64,000 nucleotides of DNA from Bactrocera neohumeralis (GCF_024586455.1 NC_065920.1:49435824-49499823), one strand, 5' to 3'; shown: positions 1 to 10,690, counted from the first letter of the stretch. The notes: generated from the letters alone by a model not told the origin. Numbers and translations: made by a program.

Positions 1-189
1 ACGGTTTATTAAAACTGCTTAACCCGGATCCTAAAATGTCCTTCAGACTTATTCGACCATTATAGAACTGTTCCCAGTGCGCATTTAAGGTTGGTGAAAG
101 ACAAAGGTAGAATCCATTTGCATCAGCCTTGGACTTATATATAGTGAAGTTATATAGTAATTTTTCCAATTGCAGTAACCGAACTGTGT

Positions 190-600
190 GCAACCGAGTT
201 TCCGGCTGACGAACTTGCCCACTTTGCAGCGGCTTCTAGAATGAATAAGAGGTACCGGCGTCTTTTATCGCGCTGGGTTCCCACACCCTAACGGAGCTAT
301 TCCGTACGAAAGAGAGAACAAACAGGGAAAGATATTGGCCAGAAAAAGTTCCGGCTACTAGTGATATTCTACAGTTGTCATTGCAAGCCCTGTAAATACT
401 TTTTCTATATAGGTAGGCTCTTATGCAAACTGCCGGTTTGGCGACATGAAGCCGCAATTTCCGAAGCGCCATCTTCAAGATTTAACAATTATCTGCAAAT
501 GGCGCAGCAAACCTCATGGATCTATGCATCCGAAAGGGAGCAAATTGACGCAATAGAGTCCAGCAGGACCTGTGTAATAGAGGTGAGGACACAATAGTGC
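190..600 (+). mobile_element. Degenerate 3' fragment of an RNase H-bearing LINE (copy 1)
   Basis: This is a decayed relic of the C-terminal end of a Jockey/I-like LINE polyprotein. Reading + frames gives ADELAHFAA near 215, then WVPTP and a charged stretch near 285-340, then LLVIFYSCHCKP near 355-395 and NCRF near 430. The same order (WVPIP, LLVAFYTGHCK, NCRFCDREPE) occurs in the neighbouring copy at 733-1345, which is how I recognise it. The first part is the end of the RNase H domain; the Cys-rich part is the usual C-terminal zinc-knuckle region. Stops and frameshifts interrupt it. The 5' edge is a truncation and is uncertain by tens of bases. The match is to copy 2, not to a database, so the clade is tentative. 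Confidence 0.6.
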
Positions 601-732
601 AAAATAAAATTTACTATATTCTATAAAATAATATCATAATTGACGTATTAAAGACGGCGAAGGAATTGGAATATAACATTTTGATAGAAGAAGTAGTATA
701 GAAATAAAGATACGAGTACTTAATTTAAAAAT

Positions 733-1345
733 AAGAAGCGAATAACCATACTTAGCGATAGTCAAGCGGCACTGAAAGCGATCTCCCCTTACGAAATCAA
801 GTCGCTACTAGTGCACACGGATGAACAGCCTAGCTGAACGGAACCAGGTGCAAATCTGGGTGCCTGGTCATAGAATAGCCGGCAACGATTCCACCAATTT
901 GGGGAGGGCCCAAACCAATCACCTGGGTGGGTCCCCATACCTTAAAGGAGTTGCTCCGCAAGGAAGAAGGAGTGGGCAGAGAAAAACATTGGCAACGAGT
1001 GCATGGTATGCGACATGCCAAGTTGCTAATTGGGGGGTACAACCAGAACAGGTTTAAATCAATAATTAACCTCCCTAGGGTATAAACTCAGGCTACTGGT
1101 CGCATTTTACACCGGCCACTGCAAGTTGAATAGACATTTATTCAACATGGGCCTATCCTCTTGCGCTAACTGCCGGTTTTGCGACAGGGAGCCTGAAAGC
1201 CGGAGCACCTGGGATCACATCGCCTCACTAGCACCCAGCAGGATATTGGACTGAATATCCCTGTGAGTTAGGAGAGGGCACAATAGACCTAAGGTCGCGG
1301 TGCATTCCTCAATTATGTATCTATCTGTCTATCTATCTATCTAGT
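733..1345 (+). mobile_element. 5'-truncated LINE 3' end: RNase H plus Cys-rich tail, TATC-repeat end (copy 2)
   Basis: The + strand encodes, across several frame changes, ILSDSQAALKAI near 750-785 (RNase H motif with a catalytic Asp), LAERNQVQIWVPGH near 830-870, and IAGND near 873-890. It ends with LLVAFYTGHCKLNRHLF near 1093-1145 and SCANCRFCDREPE near 1160-1200. This order (RNase H followed by a Cys-rich motif) is known for LINEs of the I/Jockey group. Reverse transcriptase and endonuclease are absent, so the copy is 5'-truncated, as is common for LINEs. The relic ends in a TATC repeat at about 1316-1344, a plausible LINE tail. Stops after TDEQPS and before the Cys motif make it dead. It lies about 130 bp downstream of a second truncated copy in the same orientation. 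Confidence 0.78.
1316..1344. repeat. (TATC)n microsatellite, LINE tail
   Basis: Roughly seven TATC units, one with a G substitution, sit directly after the LINE 3' sequence. This is probably the simple-repeat tail of the element. Confidence 0.8.
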
Positions 1346-2890
1346 TTAAAAATGCTGAACATTTTTCGCTAAGCCAAATCAGACCACCAAAACAATATTT
1401 ATGGAAATGGTTCAAAGTCTTGGGAATGAGCAACTGGCTCTTCATTTTATCCACAGTTATTTATAAGATAGACAGCACCGCGATTTAGCTTAAGTAATCC
1501 CAAGACTCAGGATAATATAATGTTTAGCTCAGAAATATGTTGAATTTTTTCGTATCATCTGAAGGTCGCATCTGCTAAATCTAACTATTAGTTAGAAAAA
1601 CGCAGAACTGAAGGTGTTAAAAAAGTGAAATATCCGATATAAGAGAGCATCTGGATCCTTCTTTACTTGGGTTTAAAAGAAGTTGTCCAACCCAAAGGTG
1701 CTGAGAGTACAAAGAATATGTTTCAAAAAATGCCCTACACTTGGGATTATTATTTTTAATTATATAACTGCGGTGTTAACGAAAGAAAGAATTCTTTATT
1801 GCTCTCAGATTTTTGGTGTTTATATATGCAAGTATAACTCGAGATTTGCAAACAAATTTCCTACGCGAAAGCAAAACTTAATTTCTTTGCCAAACGGAAA
1901 TGTCAATTTTCTGGCAATATTTGTTCATGACAGAAGCTTAAATTTTTATTATAATTAATTTATTTAGTGCATTTTACTAATAAAATGTTTAGGTTTTCTA
2001 TTTAGCTAAGTTAGTTCATAACATATGACATAATTATACTTTAAATTCAGTTTAATTAAATTTACTTAACTTAAATATTATTAATTTAATAAAAACGTAA
2101 TTATTACGCACAAACTTTGTAATAAACGTAATTAAATTCGCAGCTTTGCTGGATTATCAACATTTTTTGTGCGCGTTTATAAATAAAATGTGTACAATAA
2201 CAACCACTGGGCGTGGCAACAAATTAAAATCAACGAAATGCAAAGCAAACGGTATATGGAAGCAGTAAACATAACGGTAATTGTATGCGATGGCGAGAAA
2301 CTAATATTTATCTGTGTGTGAAAAATTTAACGGAAACCGTCTAACGGCGTATAACAGCTAACGGTATTGAAAAGCTCAACAAATCCGTTTCGGCGAACGC
2401 GAGCTGCAACACGAGTGTAAATTAAATGTTTTCATCAAACAATAACCGAAACCAAAGCAACACAAAAAGTAATCACCACAACAACAAAAATGGAAGGCAA
2501 CAATTTAATTTATTTAAATTGCGCAATACAATACACATTATCATACAAATACAATACGTGGTAATGCCTCATTTTAATACAGATTTTTTTTATTTTATTA
2601 ATAAATTGTTGTTATTGTTTTAATATGCTGTTACTTTTTTTAAATACATAATTTTATATACATATGTGTGTGTATGATTAAATAACGGTATGTGTATGCG
2701 GTAGTGTTTGCATTTTATTTCCATTAAATTAGTTGCAAGCTGAAGTGTGAAATTTGTTGTGATGATGAATTGGGTGGTAAGGGGAAAGGGGTAGGGATGG
2801 AGGCGCGTTTATTCGTTTATGTGATGGTATGTGTTGGTGTATGGGATATGTGCTTGTGCAGAAAACTGCGTAATTTAGCATAGGTGGCGA
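1346..2890. other. AT-rich non-coding stretch
   Basis: I see no recognisable gene, TE protein or tandem repeat. A region at 2200-2500 is richer in CAA/CAAC trinucleotides (AACAACAAAA near 2480). That resembles fly 5' UTR-like sequence, but there is no splice or coding evidence to call an exon. Confidence 0.4.
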
Positions 2891-3229
2891 CCCAGCAGGG
2901 AAAACTTGATTGAACTAAGAAAACTCTGGTTGAGAAGTGGTGTATTAGTAAGTAGTTTTAAGCTAGTTTCATAACAAGTGAGAAATAAAATTTTCAGATT
3001 TTTATTATATTTACTACTTAAAATGATTTACTTCCAATTTACTTTTTAGTAAAATGTTCGCAAATGTTATCTTTTTTATTCTGGAATGGATGAGACTTTC
3101 AAAATAATGTTAAAATTTTCCTATTTCAGGCTGAATAATTTAGAACTAGCTCCCAACTACCAAAATCAATTCAATAATTTCGGTCTTTGTGACTCATATC
3201 TATTATAATTTTCTCGCCAATCGTTTCAA

Positions 3230-3645
3230 TTTAGTTTAGTACAAATTTAGTACTTTAAAATTGTATTGGGTATTACTAATTTTATTTAATCTATTTAGTA
3301 TCAATAAGCATAACTATAAATTAATAGTACTAAATTGCTTAGTGAGACTTTTAAAATTTAGTGAATTTTTTTCAGAAAGAAGAAGTGAAATTTCACTACC
3401 AACTTTTAGTACTCTTTTAGTATTGTAAAAAAAGTTACATCAAAGTTAAAAATTTGACTCTCAATAGTTAGTAATAAAACAGAACTATGGATTTTAGAAT
3501 TTAGTTGTCTACCAGAGCTATAAATAAATCGAAGTAAATTGCTATATTGTGGATTTAAGTATTTAGTACTCTTTTAGTACTGTAAAAAGGGACTAAAGGA
3601 GTTAAAATGTTTGCTCTCGATATGTGGTACTAAACCGGAGCTATA
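3230..3645 (+). repeat. Diverged TTTAGTAC repeat units, left part
   Basis: This holds units related to the array further right. TTTAGTACTCTTTTAGTA occurs near 3403 and again near 3558, each followed by TGTAAAAA and, about 80 bp later, by a GAGCTATA motif (3514 and 3638). The spacing is ~125-155 bp. The MITE at 3646-4271 splits one such unit. Confidence 0.65.
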
Positions 3646-4271
3646 CACTCAATCCTTTTTTTACGCGATTTTTGGTTCTGCCACTAATCGCGTAAAAAAA
3701 AAATCGCGTAAGAATGGTTAGTTTTCCAATATTAACTGACGAATTGGTTCCGAATATAAAAAATATCGCGTATAACAAAATATACGCGCAAAAAATATTC
3801 AAAAACATTACAAAAAAATTTCAGTTATGATTTATTCTTCATAACAACATAAAAAATACGAAACAAAAACCATATATAAAAGAGAAAAAATAGAAAATAG
3901 GTAGATTTAAAAAAAACCGTTGAATGCTGTTTAATCATTGACATTTCCGTAAGTTATTCTTAGCCGCTTATTTTGATGGCCGGCACTGATATCACTAGAA
4001 TTTGTATCAGAATCAATAGTAAGAACTATGGATTGATGTTCTTGATTGAGACTCAATTCTTTTTGAAAAATTCGTGCACGTTCGGCATCAGTATCATTTG
4101 CTAAAAATAATTTTACAATCCTGCTGCAAGTTTAAGATCAAGCAAAAAACGAAAAAAAGCAATAGCGTTAAAGTGAGAAATTCGCGTAAAAAAAAGGAAT
4201 TTGCGCTGCAAAAATAACCGCGTTAAAGTGAAATAGCGTAAAAAGAGATCGCGTAAAAAAAGGACTGAGTG
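3646..4271. mobile_element. TA-flanked MITE, possibly pogo/Tigger-like
   Basis: Terminal inverted repeats begin CACTCARTCCTTTTTTTACG. They run ~24 bp with one mismatch between 3646-3669 and the complement of 4248-4271. TA lies immediately outside both ends (3644-3645 and 4272-4273). The interrupted sequence reads GAGCTA(TA)AATAAATTG. An uninterrupted repeat unit at 3514-3533 reads GAGCTATAAATAAATCG, so a paralogous empty site supports insertion at TA. The TA target places it in the Tc1/mariner-pogo superfamily. The CGCGT-rich subterminal sequence (repeated GCGTAAAA and GCGTTAAAGTG blocks) is reminiscent of Tigger/pogo ends, which is inference. At 626 bp it is too short for a full transposase and must be non-autonomous. 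Confidence 0.85.
3931..4137 (-). pseudogene. Short minus-strand open frame inside the MITE, possible transposase C-terminus
   Basis: On the minus strand an open frame of about 67 codons without a start runs to a stop at 3931-3933. It contains IVKLFLANDTDAERARIF and later DSDTNSSDI, an acidic, Ser-rich tail. The FLANDTDAERARIF stretch faintly resembles the conserved C-terminal segment of pogo/Tigger-type transposases, which would fit the TA-flanked ends. I am not confident of this. It could be a chance frame. It keeps no catalytic residue either way. Confidence 0.3.
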
Positions 4272-4272
4272 T

Positions 4273-5960
4273 AAATAAATTGAAATAATTCGTTTTAGGA
4301 TTGACTTTAGAATTTAGTACACTTTTTGTATTGTGAAAAAGTGACTTAAACATTTCACTCTCAAAATTTAGTATAAAATCAGAACAAAATATTTAAAATA
4401 AATTTAAATTGTGTTTGAAAAATTTAGTACTTTTTTAGTACTGTAAAACGTAACTTTAAGAGTTGAAATTTTTAATCTTCATATTTAGTACTAAGAAGGA
4501 GCTACGAATAGAACTCATTTTGTATTAAAATGAAATATCGCTAGTACTTATTTTGTTTAATTTAGATTTATTTAGTACAAGTTTAGAATCTTCATAAAGG
4601 TTAAGAAATTCAATTTCTTAACTATATTTGTATTTGTTAAAAAATGTTCACTATTAAAACATATCAAAAATATTATGCTAATCGTAAAAACATTGTCTAA
4701 TATAGTTTTTAATTTAGTACAAATTTAGAACTAATGTAAGAATTATCTATTAGTATGGTTGGTACTCATTTGGTATTACTAAAAATCAAATACGATCTCT
4801 AATTTTGTTTAATTCAGATTTATGTGTTTAGTACAAATTTAGAACTTGCTTTAAACACAGGGAGATGATACTAAACGTAGATTTTTTAAGCACTGTTTTT
4901 ACGCTACGAAAAGTTTTATTTTAATCACATTAGTACTCAGTAGCTCAATTTTGAAATTTAGTACAAGCTTAGAACTAGTTCGATACGCATGGATTGCACC
5001 AATTTAAAGGCTTTGTATTTGATATTCATTTGATGATATTAGAAAGGTCTTATTAAAAATTTTGCTTAATTTAAATTTTTATATTTAGTACATGTTTAGA
5101 ACTTCCATAAATGTTAGAAAATTTGATTTATTACTTATATTGGTATATGCTAAAAACTTTGTACTATTAAAAATGTGAAGCTAATCGTAAAAGCATTGAC
5201 TAATATAATTTTGAAATTTAGTACAAGTTTAGAACTAGCGCGAAACGCATGAAAATTTTACTAATTATATAGTAGTATGTTTAGTACTCATTTGGTGTTA
5301 CTAAAAAACGTAATATTACGACCTCTTCTTCTGTTTAATTTAGATTTACATTTTTAGTACAAATTTAGAACTGGCCTTAAACACATGAAATTGTACTTTG
5401 TCGTAAATTTTTGTATTTAGCACTGTTTTTACTAAGAAAAGTTGTTTAGAATCATAATACTAAATAGCTAATTTCTGAAATTTAGTAAAAGTTTAGAACT
5501 GGCTCGCATGGAAATTTTAGAAGTTTACTTTCTTTGTATTTAAAATACATTTGGTGTTGTTAAATCGTTATATGGCTGCTCCATTTTTGTTCAATTTAGA
5601 TTTACATTTTTAGTACAAATTTAGAACTTGCCTTAAACACATGAATATGATAATAATCGTAAATTTTTGTTTTTGGCACTCTTTTTACACTACAAGTTAT
5701 ATTTTAATCGTTTTAATACTCAATAGCACAATTTTGAAATTTAGTACAAGTTTAGACTTAGCTTGAAACGCATGGAAATTTTTAACGGCTTACATTGTAT
5801 TTTAAACGCATTTGGTGTTGTAAAAAATGAGGATTAAATCCTTATATGGTAGTTTAAATTATTTTAAGAGATTTTTAGTACACTTTTAGAACTATGAAAA
5901 AATTTGTGAAAAATATTGCATGCATTTTTGCCTTAACTACTTTCACTAATTTTAAATAAG
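4273..5960 (+). repeat. ~130-bp tandem repeat array (TTTAGTAC satellite), possibly dimeric
   Basis: The motif TTTAGTACAARTTTAGAACT or a close variant recurs at about 4570, 4713, 4828, 4957, 5084, 5217, 5353, 5480, 5608, 5740 and 5875. The spacing is 115-143 bp, mean about 130. Two unit types seem to alternate from 4828 on. One is preceded by GAAATTTAG and followed by CGCATGG (4957, 5217, 5480, 5740); the other is followed by AAACACA (4828, 5353, 5608). This implies a ~260-bp dimer. Less ordered units continue leftward to 4273. Units are strongly diverged, so the array is old. No protein is encoded. Confidence 0.8.
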
Positions 5961-6059
5961 AACTGTCAGCTTATCTAGTTAGCCACTACCAGCACCAGAG
6001 TACTACTAAATGTACTAAAACCTCACCAGTTCGAAACCAATAATTTTCCCTGCCGGCCC

Positions 6060-8060
6060 TTTGCTGTTGTGCACCAACGCTTGTGTGTGTATGTGTTCGT
6101 GTGTCAATATGATTTTTAACGCTTGATTTTTTATGTAAATTGAAAACTATAAAAATTGCGCTTTCTTTTTTTGTTTTTGTAATAACTGTTGCTGCAATTT
6201 TTTATGGTTTTGATTTAAGCGCTTGTACTTTTTTATGCATTTCCTTATTTAATCACAAGTTGATTTAATTGTGTATGTTTTGCATGAGATATTATTTATT
6301 TAACGGTATTATGTGCGCGTTTAAAAAAATCGTTTACCTTTATTTATGCGGCACTTGTTATTGAAGTGCGCGGCTTTTAAGCGTTTGGTTTTCTGTTTTT
6401 TCGCCTTTCAACTACTCTAGTTTTGAGGGATTTGATTTTATCGTGTGCAATACTTGTAATTTATTTCGCCCAAAAGCATGCAATGGTTCAGGATTTTTTC
6501 GTGATTTTTTTTTTTTTTTAATTTTGAGTAAATAAATTCAAGTATTGACCGTTTAACCAGTTATATTACACCAGCGTATTGTTTCAAAGGTGCTAAGCGC
6601 TTTTGCTTGCAGGTTTTTGCTTTCAACAGAAAATTGTTGTTGCATTTTTTTCGCTTTTCAAAAAACAAATTTATTTGGAATTTTTTTTTTGCATACTTCA
6701 TTGCTATATAATTTCAAACATTTCGGTTGTGGTCTCGTGTTTGGCAATTCGCAAAAATTTTTTCTATTTTTTTTTATTTTTTTTTAACATTTTGTCTTTG
6801 TTTTGTAACAATAACTTGCATAATATGCTGGTTAAACCTTTGGGTGCGTGGGTGTGTGTGTGTTTGGGTGTTCGTGTGTGGTTGTGTGTGGTTGTGCTTT
6901 AGGTGTTGTTGGCATTTAAGTAAGCAAAGTTTTTGTTTTTTTTTTCTAAATTTAATAACTGTGTTAGTTTAGTTATTTAGCAAATATTTTTTGTTTATTT
7001 AGATAAGATGGCATATTGTTCTTAATTATTGTGGATTTTTTAAGCAAATGTGTTAGTTCGTATTTCAACACTTAGTTATGGTTTTTGTTAGTGTTTGCTT
7101 GGCAAAATCCAAAATTGTTTGCTTTATTTATTATTTATATTTTCGTTTTTAGTTACAGACATACAATGTGAGGCCCACATAAACGGCAAGCTGACAATGT
7201 ACACTCCCACTAGACCACTGCGTGTAAGCTACTCTTATTGAAAACAAACAAATTTTCGACGTTTAGTTCATTTTATTAACCAAAAGTGTTTTGTTTTTTA
7301 TTTTTTTGTGTTTTTATTAAACATTTTTTGGTTTAGACAACAACAATGGCGTATGTTTTTAGTTTTTAGTTGTTAGTAGTTTAATGCTTTTATTTTGTCG
7401 CTAGTTTCGTTAAAGCAATTAAACAATAGTTGTGTGTGTGTGTGTAAAAATATTTATTTTTATTTTAGTAGTGGTGAGAATGTTTAATTATCTTTCATTT
7501 TTAATAACAATGAAATATACACAGAACACACTGAGTTATATTTATGTATGTGAAGAACAACAAAAACACATTTAAAAAAATTTTATATTAGTATATAGGG
7601 ATTTGAGTAAAAAAAAACATAGTAATATACGTAAAAATATGAAATAAAAAAATAAAAAAATGGTATTCATAGTAAATATGAAATATAGGAAAAAATATGA
7701 AATATGGGAAAAAAAGAGATTTCTTTAAAATTACTGCGCGCTGAAAAGTAGGCTATACTTGATTTTTTGTGACTATTTGTAGCACTACGGCTTTATTGTA
7801 TGAAGATTAAGCTATTAAGCTAAAGCTTTTCGTACGCTAACAAAGTATTGAAAAAATGCTAAAAAAACAGTTATGTACTAAACCCCTACTCAGTAATCAA
7901 TATAAGTTATTTCGAGTGTTAAAATTGGTAATGCTGAGCCTTGATATTGAGGCGAAATAATGCGAACCTACAATAACATAAGAAAAGCTAAAAATAACGT
8001 TTAAACTATCGTTACTTATAGCATAAAAGGGCATAAAAAGTTCTTGAGCTTAATTTTTAT
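6060..8060. other. T/G-rich non-coding stretch with simple repeats
   Basis: This stretch has long T runs (near 6509, 6770 and 6940) and GT-rich runs (6849-6895, 7431-7446). I see no gene or transposon. Overlapping small frames near 6590-6970 are low-complexity Phe/Cys/Val strings and are not convincing. Confidence 0.45.
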
Positions 8061-8062
8061 TG

Positions 8063-8398
8063 CTCAGTTTGTATAGTAGCTCCATGCGACAATGGTCCGA
8101 TCTGAACAATATTATTATCACAAATTATAGCATTGCTTTGAACAAAAGTTCAGGTTTAATTTCATGAAGATAGCTTTGTGAAAAAAGAAAGTTTTCCATA
8201 AAAAGATTAGAGTTTGATGGGTCAGTTTATATGACAGCTTTATGAAATAATGTTTGTGTGACAGCTATATCTTATAGTTATCCAATTTGAACAACTTATA
8301 CGGAGCTTGTAGCGTTGCCCTAAATTATGGTTTTCGTCGAAATTTTGACAAACAAAAAAGTTGTCTATACAAGAACTCAATTGGGGTTAGTCTGTTTA
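8063..8398 (+). mobile_element. Dispersed Helentron/DINE-like repeat, left part (split by mariner)
   Basis: This contains two diverged copies of a ~160-bp unit whose landmarks are CAGTTTGTATAG-GCAGCT, GGTCCGATCTGAACAA, TTTCATGAAGATA, GTTTTCCATA and ACAAGAACTC. The same landmarks recur at 33626-34060 and 23225-23400. The unit is broken at its CAGTTTGTATGGCAGC landmark by the mariner at 8401-9435 and continues at 9438. The class is inferred from the internal tandem units and the 3' palindrome seen in the most complete copy (33550-34314). Confidence 0.7.
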
Positions 8399-8548
8399 TA
8401 TTGTGGCAAGAAAGCAACCGAAAATTGTCATAAATTTCCCTGGTCAATGATATTTCAAAAGAATGTACTTTGCTTAGTTGGTAGGACCAGTTTGGTTGCA
8501 GCAGCTGTTTAAGTCGGTACACCTCAGTAGTGCGTTGCGATTTTTACA

Positions 8549-8730
8549 ATGGATAAATTTGGACGGCTTTCGACTTCTTCAACTGATGAAAATATTAAAA
8601 AAGTGAAGGATGTGAGAAAATCGTCAGGCGAGTCCGTTCGATTGATTTTGTTGGATATTTTGGGTATGAAACGCGTCCTTGCTCGACTTTTGCCAATAAA
8701 GCTGATTTTGTTTGCAAAAAGAGTACGATT
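8549..8730 (+). pseudogene. Mariner transposase, N-terminal linker/HTH relic
   Basis: The conceptual product begins MDKFGRLSTSSTDENIKKVK and continues to ILGMKRVLARLLPIKL. This corresponds to the GRP(S/T) linker and second helix-turn-helix that precede the catalytic domain in mariner transposases. The first HTH is not present. A short in-frame deletion appears between KDVRK and ESVRL compared with the expected helix. The frame then runs into the nested MITE at 8732. It cannot encode an active enzyme. Confidence 0.75.
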
Positions 8731-8731
8731 A

Positions 8732-9104
8732 CACCGGTCAACAAAAAAAATATTTTTTTTGAGGTTTCTTTTCTCATACTTAAATTCTGATTCTAGACAT
8801 TGAAAAACACTTAAATATTAATTTTTAGTTCTTTAAGTTTGCTTTGGGCTGATCTACATCGATAAGTATATTTGGGGTTTAATACGAGAGAGCTCATATG
8901 AGCATAAAAGAAATACAAAAAATATTCACTTTTAGACAGTAATTTCTTGTTATTTTACATTTATATATTATTGTTTATCACACATCTTGAATAAAAACGA
9001 CTCTTGTATCTAAAAAAAAAGTTTTCTAATTATAATCTATAGTGAAATTGTAGAAAAAATATAAAAATCATCGAAAAATTGCCCAAAAATCGTGTTGACC
9101 GGTG
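8732..9104. mobile_element. Small TTA-flanked MITE nested in the mariner
   Basis: Perfect 12-bp inverted ends CACCGGTCAACA (8732-8743) and TGTTGACCGGTG (9093-9104) bound 373 bp of AT-rich non-coding DNA. TTA is present directly outside both ends (8729-8731 and 9105-9107), as for PIF/Harbinger-type elements, whose target is usually a TWA trinucleotide. Mariner coding sequence lies on both sides. The interior has no transposase. Superfamily assignment rests only on the 3-bp duplication, so it is inference. Confidence 0.72.
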
Positions 9105-9105
9105 T

Positions 9106-9390
9106 TATCACCGAATTTAATGCCAAAAACGCGAGGAATACCATCTATTAACCACCGTATTCATCAGATTTTGATTGTGTGTAATTTTTTCTTATTCCTC
9201 AAACTGAAATTATCGCTTCGTGGTACCCTTTTTCAGTCGATCAGAGATAAAACAAGATTTGCTGAAGGAGCTGAAGGGCATCATAAAAAGTGCTTGTGAA
9301 AAGTATTTCGAAGACTGGAAAAATCGTTGGCATGATTATAACTTCTGGTGGGGATTACTTGAAGACAACAAATATTGATGAATAATTAAA
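9106..9390 (+). pseudogene. Mariner transposase, C-terminal relic
   Basis: Frames on the + strand give TEFNAKNA, PPYS-D, FLIPQTEI, then KTGKIVGMI and SGGDYLKTTNIDE followed by a stop. This parallels the sister copy at 28957-29240 (PPYSPDLDPCDF, then NWKNRW and GDYFE). Frameshifts are frequent. Only the region of the third catalytic Asp remains, and it is damaged. Confidence 0.7.
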
Positions 9391-9437
9391 TATTTTAAGT
9401 TTTATTTACAATTTCCGCGTACTTTTTTGTCACAATA

Positions 9438-9560
9438 TATGTGGCGGCTACATGCTACAGCGGTCCGATATTGTAGGTTCCAACAAATGCTTTTTGGGTA
9501 GAAAAAGATGTGTGCAAAACTTCAGATCGATATCTTGAAAACTAAGGGACTAGTTTGTGT
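9438..9560 (+). mobile_element. Dispersed Helentron-like repeat, right part
   Basis: The repeat resumes after the mariner: GGCGGCTACATGCTACAGCG, GGTCCGATAT, GATATCTTGAAAACTAAGGG and ACTAGTTTGTGTAGACA. These align in order with 34055-34185 in the fuller copy (GGTCCGATATCGG, GATATCTTAAAAACTGGGGG, ACTAGTTCG). The final ~130 bp with the palindrome are not recognisable here. Confidence 0.75.
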
Positions 9561-10690
9561 AGACAAACTGGATATTACTAACTTATGAGATCAGATGTCG
9601 TCCTAACCCAAAAGAAGTGATAATTACTCTAATTATTGGGAAAGAGAAGTATTATTGACATTTGTGGAAGTTCCTTAAGAGAATCTGAATGAAGCTCATC
9701 GCTAAACTGCTGAGAGGAACCGAAATCTGAACATAATTGTTGGATAGTTTATTTCCATACTACAAGACGTTTAAAATGTAATAATGGTTTCCAAAAATAT
9801 ATATCCTCAGATGACCTCACAAATTTAGCTTAGAAGCTTTTTTTATAAAGCTTTTTTAAAGTTTTACCAATATAATTTAATTATCTAGTTATCTACGAAG
9901 CTTCGCTAACCTTATTATTCGAACATAATGAGGTCGGAGGTGAAACAAAAGACGTGACATCATTATGCTGTTCGTTATGTAAGTTCATGTAACATCGGCT
10001 CGAAGAAAGAAAAGATTCTATGAGTTTGCTGGGATAGACATTCTGATTTAGAACTTTGTTGGTGGTTTTAAAGTGGTGTATTGCAATCTACCTAATCGAG
10101 AGAGAAATACCCTTTATAAAGCTACGATAGTTTAGTAACACGGTGCTTTTTGATAACAAGGCCTCAGCTCTAACTTCTGACTTAGGTCAGCGTGGACAAA
10201 CAACGAGTTACTACCAGATCTGTACGTATTCCAACTAAGTATATATGTAGACATACATATTTTACGTATATATCTCTTATCAAGTATAGTCTCCTTTGAT
10301 GCACACGTTGAAAATTTAAAGCTTTTGTAAATTCACATTCAATTCTAATAGAAATCAATTTCCAAACAAAAAAATTCAAAAACACTTTTTCAATGAAATA
10401 ATTGCAATTTTTTGAAGAAAATTGCTTTACCAAAAATAACGCGGACAAATGTAAATTGATTTAAATGTGCATAAATGAAAATATATAAATGAAAATGAAA
10501 AATAAAACTTTAAATTTATATCCTTATTTAACTTGGTACTGCTTTTTATTTTGTTTACTGCATTTCTAATTAGAACAATGCAGAATTGTAGAAATAGCGA
10601 GTGGATATGATAAATGCAAAGTATCATTCGTTTGCATTCGTTTAATTTGGCGCTTAGAAAGGCATATTTCAAAGCAGTGGGTTGTGAAAC
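9561..10690. other. No supported feature
   Basis: AT-rich sequence with short random frames only. I recognise no gene, TE protein or tandem repeat. Confidence 0.4.

Larger units (their letters stand above)
2892..6056. repeat. Satellite-like block bounded by short inverted ends
   Basis: The block starts with CCAGCAGGGAAAA (2892-2904) and ends with TTTTCCCTGCCGG (6044-6056). These are inverted copies matching at 12 of 13 bases. Between them, the sequence is dominated by TTTAGTAC motifs in one orientation, best ordered in 4560-5960. A 626-bp MITE interrupts the block. The inverted ends suggest the block may have arrived as one element with internal tandem repeats, but I could not find a convincing target-site duplication. 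It could equally be a satellite with chance flanking repeats. No coding sequence is visible apart from a relic within the MITE. Confidence 0.5.
8401..9435 (+). mobile_element. Mariner element with both ends, internally deleted, inserted in dispersed repeat
   Basis: Ends are TTGTGGCAAGAAAGCAACCG (left) and, on the complement, TTGTGACAAAAAAGTACGCG (right); 21 of the first 27 bases match. TA lies at both borders (8399-8400, 9436-9437). Joining the flanks at one TA restores the repeat reading CTGTTTATATGTGGCGGCTACAT, which matches GTTTGTATGGCAGCTACAT in other copies. The left half (8549-8730) encodes the linker and second helix-turn-helix region (GRLSTSSTDENIKKVKD, then ILGMKRVLARLL). The right half encodes TEFNAKNA, a degraded PPYS-D, and a C-terminus ending SGGDY near 9350. 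Residues for the first two catalytic Asp are missing. A smaller element sits at the junction. A sister copy lies at 28560-29278. Confidence 0.9.
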
